10,198 nt of DNA from assembly GCA_003445095.1 (NCBI GenBank), contig DLVS01000093.1, positions 12,402-22,599 of the forward strand. Reading direction: 5' to 3'. This DNA comes from Verrucomicrobiales bacterium. Its GTDB lineage: Bacteria > Verrucomicrobiota > Verrucomicrobiia > Limisphaerales > UBA9464. Shown piece by piece: positions 1-6,946 of the stretch (positions are counted from its first letter, which is position 1; every line of letters begins with the position of its first letter). Below the pieces are notes generated by a model. That model was given only the letters and a program-made list of their open reading frames with translations, did not search any database and had not been told where the DNA came from. A program made the position numbers and the translations under genes.

Positions 1-415
1 TGAGTTCGGCGTCCAGTTCGGGACTGTCGATTTCAGCCAACAACTGTCCGGCCTTAACCTGACTTCCCAGATCAACGTGAAGTTTATGAACATATCCGCT
101 GGCACGCCCGAAAAGCGTCGCTTCGGTTTGCGGTTTGATCTCGGCCGGTAAGGGTAAAGCCGGTGCTGGGTCGGCCGGACGCGGAGAGGTGACCATTACC
201 GTGGGAATGGCCAATTCGTGAGTCCGGGCGGCTGTGGCGTGTGTCAAGCGCCAGCGGGGCCAAAGCCCTGCGGTCAACGCAAGCCCAATGATCACGCTTG
301 CCCACGCCACGACGCGGCCGGGACGGGGAGGGGGCGGGGTGCTCTCCGATCGGGAGGGCGGCAGCGGATCGGGTGCGTCCAATACCATTGAGCGAGATCG
401 TTCCAGAGAGTTCAT
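1..415 (-). CDS. RND efflux periplasmic adaptor subunit (MFP/HlyD family), N-terminal part
   Basis: The reading frame starts at ATG 415 and stays open to the window edge, giving 138 residues; the C-terminal part lies outside. Residues 1-33 are a proline- and serine-rich cytoplasmic tail. Residues about 34-51 are one hydrophobic membrane anchor with no lipobox cysteine. From about residue 92 comes the membrane-fusion-protein pattern: an EIKPQTEATLFGRASGYV-type first beta segment, then GSQVKAGQLLAEIDSPELDAEL, the start of the biotinyl-lipoyl half-motif and the coiled hairpin. Family knowledge: such adaptors join an inner-membrane RND pump to an outer-membrane channel. It begins 22 bp after the stop of the permease gene on the same strand, so the two are almost surely co-transcribed. 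No SD is visible before the start (the bases are ATCCTTGTCGCCC). An outer-membrane factor could follow beyond the window; that is a guess. Confidence 0.9.
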   Translation of the reverse strand, partial: MNSLERSRSMVLDAPDPLPPSRSESTPPPPRPGRVVAWASVIIGLALTAGLWPRWRLTHATAARTHELAIPTVMVTSPRPADPAPALPLPAEIKPQTEATLFGRASGYVHKLHVDLGSQVKAGQLLAEIDSPELDAEL

Positions 416-437
416 GGGCGACAAGGATAAGTGAGCA

Positions 438-3400
438 TCATGCGAAAGCAGGTTCAGGCGGATTCACCTCAACCGCCTGGGAGCGGCGGCGGTTCGAATT
501 CCGGTGGAGCAATGCGAAGACAGAAGGAACAAAGAACAGCGTCGCTCCCGTAGCCAAGATCAGCCCTCCAATGACTGCCCGGCCCAACGGCGCGTTCTGC
601 TCGCCTCCTTCACCTAATCCCAAGCTCATCGGAAGCATTCCCATGATCATCGCGAGGGCGGTCATCAGTACCGCGCGCAAACGGGTCGTGGCGGCTTCGA
701 GAGCCGCCATCTCCGGGGCGAGTCCCTCAGTGAGACGGGCGCGCGCAAAGGTCACGACCAACACTGAATTCGCGGTGGCCACGCCCAGACACATGATGGC
801 ACCCATCAGCGCCGGGACACTCAGTGTCGTGTGGGTGACCCAAAGTCCCCAAACCACCCCGGCCAACGCCGCGGGCAGTGCGGAAATAATAATGAAGGGT
901 TCAAGCCAACTTTGAAAGTTCACGACCAGGAGCAAGTACACGAGGATTACCGCCGCCCCTAAGCCGACCAGTAGATGGGAGTAGCTAGCGCGCATTGTTT
1001 CCGCGACCCCACGGATCTTGATAAAACTCCCGCGCGGCAGTTCTTTTTCAGCCTGGTCAATCAGCGGATGCATTTCCTTCATTACGCTTCCCAAATCGCG
1101 ACCGCTAACTCCGCCAAACACGTCGATGACGGGGACCGCGTTGTAATGGGAGATGACGGCGGGCCCCGTATTGTGACGGATCGTAGCTACATTCGCGAGT
1201 AACTGGTCGTCAGCAGTACCGCGTCCGGAAATGACCGGAATGCCTTGCAGCGCCTCAACGGAATCCATGGCGTATTCCGGAGCGCGCACATTGACGAGGT
1301 ACTGAATTCCGACCTTCGGATTGAGCCAATAACCTGGCTGAACCTGACCGCTGCCGCTCAAGCTCAGGAGCACGGAGTTTGCCACATCTTTCCCGGTGAA
1401 CCCCAATTCACCCGCCTTCACCCGATCCATGTCGACTTGGAGCTTGGGTTGATTCGCCGGTTGCTGAACTCGCGCGTCAACCACTCCGGGAACCTGCCGA
1501 ATTTTCTCCGACAAGCGAGCTGCCGCCGCCCGATTGGCTGGCTGATCTCGGCCGACAAACTGAATGTCGAACGGAGCCGGGAGCCCGAAATTCAAAGTCT
1601 GGCTGACGATATCGGCCGGAAGGAAATAGAACTGGGTCCCGGCGAAGTCGCGATTCAACCGTGTGCGCAGCTCATCGACGTAGCGGATCGTCGGCCCATG
1701 CTCGGGCTTGAGTGAAACCAGGATATCGGCATCACCCACACCCGTCAGGCCGCTGGTACTATAACTTAAACTAATGCCCGAAGTGGGTATGCCAATGTTA
1801 TCCAGAATGCCGGCCACTTCTTCCTCGGGAACCACCTCGCGAATTACCTGTTCGACCGCATCCGTCAGGCGAGCCGTTTCCTCGATGCGCGTTCCGCTGG
1901 GAGCCCGCAGATGAAGACGAAATTGGCCCGCGTCGACGGTTGGGAAAAAGTCCTGTCCGAGGAATGGAATCAAGAGCCCGGTCGCCGCGCAGAACATGAC
2001 CACCAGTCCGACGAGCAATCCGCGCCGAGTTAACCAAGCAGCTAAGCTCGTTCGGAACCTGCAGCGAAACCACTCGAAGCCGCGCTCGAATGATTCCTGA
2101 ATCGCTACGAACGGGCGCGTCCACCCGCGAGGAGGAGTTCCGGTCGTGGCCCCCTGCCCATGCCAATCTCCCGCGTGCCGGTAAAACCACAGGACTAGCG
2201 TGGGGATCAGCGTGCGGCTCAAAAAATAGCTCGCCAGCATCGCGAAGACCACCGCTTGTGCCAGCGGCACAAACAAGTACTTGGCCACTCCGGTGAGAAA
2301 GAACATCGGCACGAACACGATGCAGATGCACAAGGTGCTCACGAAGGCGGGCAGCGCGATTTCTTGGGCGCCGTCCAATATGGCCTGCTCGAGAGGCTTT
2401 CCCATGGCCATCTGACGGTGGACGTTCTCGATCTCGACGGTGGCATCATCCACCAAGACCCCAACCGCCAGCGCCAGCCCGCCTAGGGTCATGAGGTTGA
2501 TCGTCTGTCCGAGCGCGCTCAAGGTGGCCAACGAAGCGAGGACGCTCAGTGGAATCGAAAGAGCAATGATCACCGTGCTCCGCCAAGAGCCAATGAACAG
2601 CAAGATCATGAGCGCGGTCAGCGTCGCGGCGATGACACCTTCTTGGGCGACCCCATTGATAGCCGCACGAACGAACAATGATTGATCGGCAAACTCTCGG
2701 ACTTTGAGTTCAGGCGACAGCCCCGAGAGAATCCCGGGCATCGCCGCCTTCACTCGACGAACGACTTCCATCGTCGAGGCTTGGCCGCTTTTGAGAATCG
2801 TTAGCAAGGCGCCACGTTGGCCGTCTTGACGCACGATGTTTACTTGCGGTTGGGCGCCGTCCTTGACCTGCGCCACGTCGCGCAAATAGATCGTCGCCCC
2901 ATTCACGACTTTTAGCGGGAGCTGGTTCAAATCCTCCAGGACGCGAGGCGAGCCGTTCACCTCCACATCGTATTCGGTCGTGCCAATTTTGGCCGTGCCG
3001 CTGGGCAAGATCAGATTTTGGGCACTGAAAGCGTTGACCACATCTTGAGCAGATAAGCCGCGAGATTTAAGCGCCTGAAGATCCAGGTCCACCGCGACTA
3101 AGCGGGTCTTGCCGCCGTACGGCCAGGGTATTTGGGCGCCTTCAACCGTCGCCAAACCGACGCGCACCTGATTCTGGCCAAGGTCGTAGAGCTCTTGTTC
3201 CGAAAGCGTCTTCGAACTCAACCCATACTGCAGAATCGGGACGGTCGACGCATTGTAACGAATGACCAGAGGCGGAGTTTGCCCGGGCGGCATTTGGCGG
3301 AGGATCGTCTGAGCAATGGCCGTGACTTGCGCGACGCCCGCATCCACTGAGGCGCCCTCGCGGAGGAATACCTTGATGATCCCAACCCCGTTGTAAGAGG

Positions 3401-3650
3401 TGGATTCAACGTGCTCGAGGTCATTAACCGTCGCGGATAACGACCGCTCGTGGTTGTAGATAATCCGCTGTTCGATCTCTTGTGCATTGAGACCGGCATA
3501 TTGCCAAATCACCGAGATGACCGGGATGTCGATTGCCGGAAAGATGTCCGTCGGCGTTCGCAGCAGGACGAAGGGAGTCGTCAACACGAGCAAGAGTGCA
3601 GCGACGACGAAGGTATAGGGTCTACGAAGGGCGAGACGGACGATCCACAT
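438..3650 (-). CDS. AcrB/CusA-type RND efflux permease, 1070 aa
   Basis: Inner-membrane proton-driven drug/metabolite pump of the tripartite RND class; its length (1070 aa) is normal for the family. It shows the N-terminal first helix (WIVRLALRRPYTFVVAALLL), then the first porter/docking loop, with DIFPAIDIPVISV as the post-TM1 signature. A central TM block (about residues 335-490) carries GVLVDDATVEIEN with the acidic pair D401 D402, equivalent to AcrB D407/D408 in TM4. A second porter loop follows (about 570-880), then the C-terminal TM block. In TM10 the motif reads GVATANSVLVVTFAR: the asparagine (N961) is kept, but the AcrB K940 position is A960. R992, near the TM11 start, matches AcrB R971. 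It is followed after 22 bp by its adaptor gene and preceded by an AraC regulator on the same strand. Start ATG 3650 has GAGG eight bases upstream, inside a hairpin. The substrate is not predictable from sequence alone. Confidence 0.96.
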   Translation of the reverse strand: MWIVRLALRRPYTFVVAALLLVLTTPFVLLRTPTDIFPAIDIPVISVIWQYAGLNAQEIEQRIIYNHERSLSATVNDLEHVESTSYNGVGIIKVFLREGASVDAGVAQVTAIAQTILRQMPPGQTPPLVIRYNASTVPILQYGLSSKTLSEQELYDLGQNQVRVGLATVEGAQIPWPYGGKTRLVAVDLDLQALKSRGLSAQDVVNAFSAQNLILPSGTAKIGTTEYDVEVNGSPRVLEDLNQLPLKVVNGATIYLRDVAQVKDGAQPQVNIVRQDGQRGALLTILKSGQASTMEVVRRVKAAMPGILSGLSPELKVREFADQSLFVRAAINGVAQEGVIAATLTALMILLFIGSWRSTVIIALSIPLSVLASLATLSALGQTINLMTLGGLALAVGVLVDDATVEIENVHRQMAMGKPLEQAILDGAQEIALPAFVSTLCICIVFVPMFFLTGVAKYLFVPLAQAVVFAMLASYFLSRTLIPTLVLWFYRHAGDWHGQGATTGTPPRGWTRPFVAIQESFERGFEWFRCRFRTSLAAWLTRRGLLVGLVVMFCAATGLLIPFLGQDFFPTVDAGQFRLHLRAPSGTRIEETARLTDAVEQVIREVVPEEEVAGILDNIGIPTSGISLSYSTSGLTGVGDADILVSLKPEHGPTIRYVDELRTRLNRDFAGTQFYFLPADIVSQTLNFGLPAPFDIQFVGRDQPANRAAAARLSEKIRQVPGVVDARVQQPANQPKLQVDMDRVKAGELGFTGKDVANSVLLSLSGSGQVQPGYWLNPKVGIQYLVNVRAPEYAMDSVEALQGIPVISGRGTADDQLLANVATIRHNTGPAVISHYNAVPVIDVFGGVSGRDLGSVMKEMHPLIDQAEKELPRGSFIKIRGVAETMRASYSHLLVGLGAAVILVYLLLVVNFQSWLEPFIIISALPAALAGVVWGLWVTHTTLSVPALMGAIMCLGVATANSVLVVTFARARLTEGLAPEMAALEAATTRLRAVLMTALAMIMGMLPMSLGLGEGGEQNAPLGRAVIGGLILATGATLFFVPSVFALLHRNSNRRRSQAVEVNPPEPAFA

Positions 3651-3656
3651 GGCCGG

Positions 3657-3677
3657 CGCCTCAGAATCTCCGAGGCG
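3657..3677 (-). promoter_or_regulatory. SD-sequestering hairpin in the leader of the RND permease gene
   Basis: On the minus strand the leader reads CGCCTC, nine loop bases, then GAGGCG: a perfect 6-bp stem (3672-3677 with 3657-3662). The 3' arm contains GAGG, the only SD-like sequence before the pump start codon (ATG at 3650, spacing 8). If the stem forms in the mRNA, it would hide the ribosome site. The pairing is seen in the sequence; a role in translation control is inference. The rest of the gap between the AraC stop and the pump start (3678-3762) shows nothing I can name. Confidence 0.4.
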
Positions 3678-3762
3678 GACGGATCATCGCCGAAGGCGCG
3701 GCAGGGGATTGGATAACCTTGCGGTCGGCGGAGGACGAAGTTGCTGTTCGCGGTGAGTCACT

Positions 3763-4656
3763 TTAATTCACGAATTCACTCGGAGTAATCCCCAGGACGC
3801 GTTTGAAATGGCGCGCCAGATGACTCTGGTCGCTGAACCCGACTTCACGGGCGACGGCGGCCATGTTCCAAGTGCGGCCATGTTGGCGCAGTAGTTCTTG
3901 AGCCCGGTCCACTCTCAGTCGGATGAGATATTCGTGCGGTGGATGCCCCGTGGCCGTTTTGAATTGGCGGGAAAAATGGAAGGGGCTCAGCGCGGCCGCC
4001 TTGGCGAGTTCATCGAGAGAGAGGGAATCGGCCAAACGCCTGCGCATGAGTGTAACGGCTCGCAACACTGCCGCGGGTGGCGCGGCAGGTGGAGATTTGA
4101 CGGGAGGCAAGCGCTGGAATTGCCGCAATAGCAGCACAGCCACGGCCCGAGCGATTCCATCGGCGACGACCGATGAACCGGGACCGGCTTCCAATTCCTG
4201 CGCCAGTTGGCGGACCAAAGTTGCGGCGGGATGTATCGCCGGAAGGGTCGCCGTATTGATGGCTCCAGGTAGGTTTATGGCGCAGCCCAGTTCGGCGGCG
4301 ACCCGCTCCAAGAACCAGCCTTCGAATCCGAGCATAAGAACGTGAACGTCCCCGTGCCAACGGAACGCGACGGGTGGACCCGCAGGAGTAAATCGCGCTT
4401 CGCCGGCCGCGTAATGCATGGAGTTTCGGCCTTGTTCCGTGACCAATTCGCCGTCGAGGGCACGCAACCACAGATAGAGAATGTGCTGCCGAATACCACT
4501 GGGGTAATTGACCGCGCCAGATTTTCCCCGGCGTTCCTGCAGAAATATTCCGGGCCAGCCCCGCGAACGACGAACGACGGTGATGGCCGCCGGCACATAA
4601 GTCTCCATATCCGTCGGAGGCAGCTTGGATGCGGGTTCGCTCACGCCGTGATCCAA
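3763..4656 (-). CDS. AraC-family transcriptional regulator, 297 aa
   Basis: Probable local activator or repressor of the efflux genes that follow 112 bp downstream on the same strand. The N-terminal half (about residues 20-150) looks like a cupin-type ligand-sensing domain, with a run of short beta-like segments and YAAGEARFTPAGPP as the typical gel-like turn. A proline- and alanine-rich linker (about 185-200) leads to the AraC/XylS DNA-binding domain. Its first helix-turn-helix is at about 216-233 (ELAKAAALSPFHFSRQFK) and the second at about 265-289. The second ends in the family signature VGFSDQSHLARHFKRVLGITPSEF. The longest frame begins with TTG at 4656; ATG at 4608 (MET-YVPAAITVV) is an equally sensible start, and neither has a clear SD. 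With the ATG start, the AAGCAGGTT copy at 4655-4663 would lie in the leader. The ligand is unknown. Confidence 0.95.
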   Translation of the reverse strand: MDHGVSEPASKLPPTDMETYVPAAITVVRRSRGWPGIFLQERRGKSGAVNYPSGIRQHILYLWLRALDGELVTEQGRNSMHYAAGEARFTPAGPPVAFRWHGDVHVLMLGFEGWFLERVAAELGCAINLPGAINTATLPAIHPAATLVRQLAQELEAGPGSSVVADGIARAVAVLLLRQFQRLPPVKSPPAAPPAAVLRAVTLMRRRLADSLSLDELAKAAALSPFHFSRQFKTATGHPPHEYLIRLRVDRAQELLRQHGRTWNMAAVAREVGFSDQSHLARHFKRVLGITPSEFVN

Positions 4657-4723
4657 GCAGGTTCCGAAGTTTTCGCGAAGCCCGCAACTCGCCAGGGATG
4701 TGGCCCACGAGCGCAGAAAAGCA

Positions 4724-4758
4724 GGTTGAGCGAGGCTTGGCCGAGCCGGCGCTCAACC
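4724..4758. promoter_or_regulatory. 35-nt dyad with perfect 9-bp arms between the AraC gene and the acyltransferase gene
   Basis: GGTTGAGCG (4724-4732) and CGCTCAACC (4750-4758) are perfect reverse complements. Inside them sits a second near-palindrome, GGCTTGGCCGAGCC (4734-4747), with one wobble pair. As RNA this would be a strong two-step hairpin; as DNA it is an operator-like dyad. There is no T-run on either side, so a classical intrinsic terminator is unlikely. The left arm overlaps the AAGCAGGTT copy at 4719-4727. A 12-bp perfect palindrome, GCTCCGCGGAGC, lies at 4794-4805. I found no convincing sigma-70 promoter in 4657-4910. Confidence 0.45.
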
Positions 4759-4793
4759 GCGAGTCATCGCTTAGGTGACTCCACCCACGGACG

Positions 4794-4805
4794 GCTCCGC
4801 GGAGC
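4794..4805. repeat. 12-bp perfect palindrome GCTCCGCGGAGC
   Basis: A perfect self-complementary 12-mer in the divergent intergenic region, 105 bp before the GTG start of the acyltransferase gene. It could be a repressor half-site pair. It could also be chance in GC-rich DNA; nothing else supports a function. Confidence 0.25.
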
Positions 4806-4910
4806 GTTGCCTCACCCCACTCAAACCCACGGTATGCTAGCCCGTCATTCCAGCAAACCTGCTTCCCTTCACGCCGACGCTGCGGATAACGTCGATCACC
4901 TCTTCCCCGT

Positions 4911-6029
4911 GTGAACGTTTCGCCACCGAGCCCTAATTCACCGCCGACAACCGGTCCGCGTTTGCAGGCCCTCGACGCCTACCGCGGCCTGATCATGCTG
5001 ACGCTGCTCGCCGGCGGCATTTTTCATTCGCTCAAAGGTGTTCCCGGTTGGAACTGGCTCTATCTCCAAAACGAGCACGTACAATGGGCTGGTTGCGTCT
5101 ATTGGGATCTCATTCAACCGTCGTTCATGTTCATGGTCGGGGCGGCCATGCCGTTTGCACTCGCGCGGAGAGCAGCCCTCGGCGACTCGTGGGGACGCCG
5201 ACTTCAGCACGTGCTGATTCGCGCTTTCAACCTAATGGCGATTGGAATCCTCCTCGACCACTTCGGTGCCGATAAAATCCAAATCGGATTCATTCGGGTC
5301 CTGCAGCAGATCGCCGTTGGCTACGTCATTGCGTTTTTCTTCGTCGGTCGCAGCTTTCGAACTCAGGCGGTCGTGGTCGGCGTGATTTTGGTCGGGTATC
5401 AATTGCTGTGGATGTTCAATCCGTGGAACGGTCCGGGCGGACCTTGGGCGATGGGTAACGAGAACATCGGCAGCGCCTTTGATCGTTGGATGTTAGACCG
5501 CAACTATTCCGGATATTACGTGGGGTTGAACGCGATTCCTGCGTCTGCGACGATCATCTTTGGAGCGATGGCGGGACAGTTGGTCCAGCAAACATCGTCA
5601 AATGGGAGGTTCACTCCCCAAAGAACCATGGCGCTGTTGGCGGTGTCGGGAATTGCCGCGATCGTGTTTGGCTGGGCGGTGAGCCCTTGGTTTCCTTTGA
5701 TCAAACGAATCTGGACTCCCAGCTTTGCGGTTTATGCGGCCGGGTGGACGACTCTGATCCTACTGGCTTTCTATTGGGCCATCGAAGTGAAAGGTTGGAA
5801 ACGCTGGGCGTTTCCGCTGGTCGTCGTCGGGATGAACTCCATTGCCGCGTACGTGCTGGGCAATTCGTTTGGCGGCTGGTTTCGGAGCCTCAGCGGCGCT
5901 TGGATTGGCGGGTTACGGAAACCGATGGGTGAGGCGTGGTTCCCCGTTTTCCAACACGCCCTGTTCGCCTTGGCCGCCTGGGGCGTGCTCTATTGGTTGT
6001 ATCGCCGCAAAATTTTCTTCAAGGCGTAG
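4911..6029 (+). CDS. DUF5009 / HGSNAT-like multi-pass membrane acyltransferase family protein, 372 aa
   Basis: A polytopic inner-membrane protein with roughly ten hydrophobic segments. After a proline-rich N-terminal tail (residues 1-16) comes RLQALDAYRGLIMLTLLAGG, the family's entry motif (R17, D22, R25, G26). Residues 54-78 read NEHVQWAG...WDLIQPSFMFMVG, matching the HaxW-G...D-P-F-F-VG pattern of bacterial relatives of heparan-alpha-glucosaminide N-acetyltransferase (COG4299/DUF5009). H56 would correspond to the histidine acetylated in human HGSNAT. The usual DPEGLL segment before the next helix is replaced by YYVGLNAIPASAT, so it is a divergent subgroup. Family role: transfer of an acetyl group from cytoplasmic acetyl-CoA to an amino sugar across the membrane; the true substrate is unknown. 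The start is GTG 4911, which places the entry motif at the usual distance. The upstream bases are pyrimidine-rich (TCACCTCTTCCCC) with no SD. It is transcribed divergently from the AraC gene. Confidence 0.88.
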   Translation: MNVSPPSPNSPPTTGPRLQALDAYRGLIMLTLLAGGIFHSLKGVPGWNWLYLQNEHVQWAGCVYWDLIQPSFMFMVGAAMPFALARRAALGDSWGRRLQHVLIRAFNLMAIGILLDHFGADKIQIGFIRVLQQIAVGYVIAFFFVGRSFRTQAVVVGVILVGYQLLWMFNPWNGPGGPWAMGNENIGSAFDRWMLDRNYSGYYVGLNAIPASATIIFGAMAGQLVQQTSSNGRFTPQRTMALLAVSGIAAIVFGWAVSPWFPLIKRIWTPSFAVYAAGWTTLILLAFYWAIEVKGWKRWAFPLVVVGMNSIAAYVLGNSFGGWFRSLSGAWIGGLRKPMGEAWFPVFQHALFALAAWGVLYWLYRRKIFFKA

Positions 6030-6208
6030 ACTGTCCAAAGCGGCTCAGTAGACCTTTGCTGATTCGCTGCTCGGCCACTCGAAAGTCGGGGACCTTGGCG
6101 TGGTACGAAACTCGAGCCACAAGTCTGCGTTCGTCGCGAATTGAATTCTGGTGCTTCTTACAGTTCCTGCTTGCTGGAACCGATGACCCTCCGAGACTTG
6201 GTCCGTTC

Positions 6209-6946
6209 ATGCCCGATTCAACCAGTGCGACATCTTCGAGCCCTCGATGGCTCCAGATTCCCGAGGTGGCTCGTGTGCTTCCGTTTGCAGTTTTCGTCCT
6301 GATCACCGCCTTGGCACCGGGTTTGTTTGCTGGATCGGAATACTGGTTGTACGCGGTGAAGACGGCTGGCGTGGCCGCCCTGCTGTGGTGGTTGCGACGG
6401 TGGCTACCTGAAATGAAATTGGCCTTCAGTGCCTCAGCGGTCGCGGTTGGAGTTGCGGTCGCTGTCTTGTGGTGGGGGCTCGAGGGTCGAATTCCCACAC
6501 TGACCCAAGTGTGGCAGTGGGTAGCCCACGGATTCCAAGCCTGGCCCGCCGCTACGCCTGAGCCCCCGTGGAATCCTTTCAAGCAGTTTCCCGAGTCGCC
6601 CACGCTTGCTTGGTTTTTCGTCCTCGTGCGCGTGGTGGGACGATCCTGCGTCGTGCCTTTGGTCGAGGAGGTCTTCTATCGCGGGTTTGTGTACCGCTAT
6701 TTCATCAGCGCCCGATTCACCGAAGTTCCGTTGACGACCTGGAATCCCTTCGCGTTCGTCGCGACTTGCCTCCTGTTTGGACTGAGCCATCCGGGGCAAT
6801 GGCTCGCCGGCATCATTTGTGCAGCGGCATATCAATGGCTAGTGATCCGGCACGGTCGTCTCGGCGATGCCATAACCGCCCACGCCGTGACAAATCTGCT
6901 GCTGAGCGGTTGGGCCATCGGAACCGGGCAATGGCAATTCACATGA
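6209..6946 (+). CDS. CPBP-family intramembrane protease, CAAX prenyl protease-related (PEP-CTERM-type) protein, 245 aa
   Basis: A small multi-pass membrane protein with the Abi/CPBP (Rce1-like) catalytic motifs in order: E153-E154-V-F-Y-R158 in one helix, H194 in FGLSHPGQW, and H225...N229 in AHAVTN. In Rce1 homologues the glutamates and histidines form the intramembrane active site. The N-terminal half (RVLPFAVFVLI, then a YAVKTAGVAALLWWLRRWLPE segment and LWWGLEG) resembles, from memory, the CAAX prenyl protease-related family found in genomes with exosortase and PEP-CTERM proteins (TIGR03008). That would suggest a role in envelope or surface protein processing. ATG 6209 is chosen because the frame upstream of it (to 5936) has no membrane-protein character and runs back into the preceding gene. 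No SD is visible. The stop overlaps the next start as ATGA (6943-6946), so the two are translationally coupled. The 179-bp gap before it (6030-6208) holds only a weak 5-bp hairpin (6163-6180). Confidence 0.87.
   Translation: MPDSTSATSSSPRWLQIPEVARVLPFAVFVLITALAPGLFAGSEYWLYAVKTAGVAALLWWLRRWLPEMKLAFSASAVAVGVAVAVLWWGLEGRIPTLTQVWQWVAHGFQAWPAATPEPPWNPFKQFPESPTLAWFFVLVRVVGRSCVVPLVEEVFYRGFVYRYFISARFTEVPLTTWNPFAFVATCLLFGLSHPGQWLAGIICAAAYQWLVIRHGRLGDAITAHAVTNLLLSGWAIGTGQWQFT

Larger units (their letters stand above)
4655..4864. repeat. Three exact copies of the nonamer AAGCAGGTT around the divergent intergenic region
   Basis: Copies lie at 4655-4663 (+), 4719-4727 (+) and 4856-4864 (read as AACCTGCTT, so minus). 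Centre-to-centre distances are 64 and 137 bp, close to 6 and 13 turns of B-DNA at 10.5 bp per turn. A fourth exact copy is at 446-454, in the last codons of the RND permease gene. By simple count, one given 9-mer is expected about 0.08 times in this window on both strands. The cluster next to a regulator gene suggests a protein-binding site, most simply for the AraC protein itself; this is inference. Confidence 0.4.

Noticed and set aside
298..915. A 205-codon open frame on the plus strand opposite the adaptor and pump genes
   Set aside because: It is antisense to clear RND-family coding sequence, has a low-complexity Arg/Ala/Ser-rich product with no recognisable motif, and is a by-product of GC-rich codon use. 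The other long plus-strand frames between 975 and 3766 fall for the same reason.
4010..4756. A 248-codon minus-strand frame overlapping the AraC gene
   Set aside because: The AraC frame in the same place has complete family motifs; this one is arginine- and serine-rich without a domain.
4807..4838. TTGCCT and TATGCT as a promoter for the acyltransferase gene
   Set aside because: The spacer is 20 bp, well outside the usual 16-18, and both boxes are weak.
6163..6180. GTTCC/GGAAC hairpin before the CPBP gene
   Set aside because: A 5-bp stem with an 8-base loop is expected by chance in a gap of this size, and nothing else marks it.
6568..6942. A 125-codon upstream extension of the fused pseudouridine synthase/methyltransferase frame
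   Set aside because: It lies inside the CPBP gene in another frame, and its product has no homology I recognise. The ATG at 6943 begins right before the RluA motif and makes a typical ATGA overlap.
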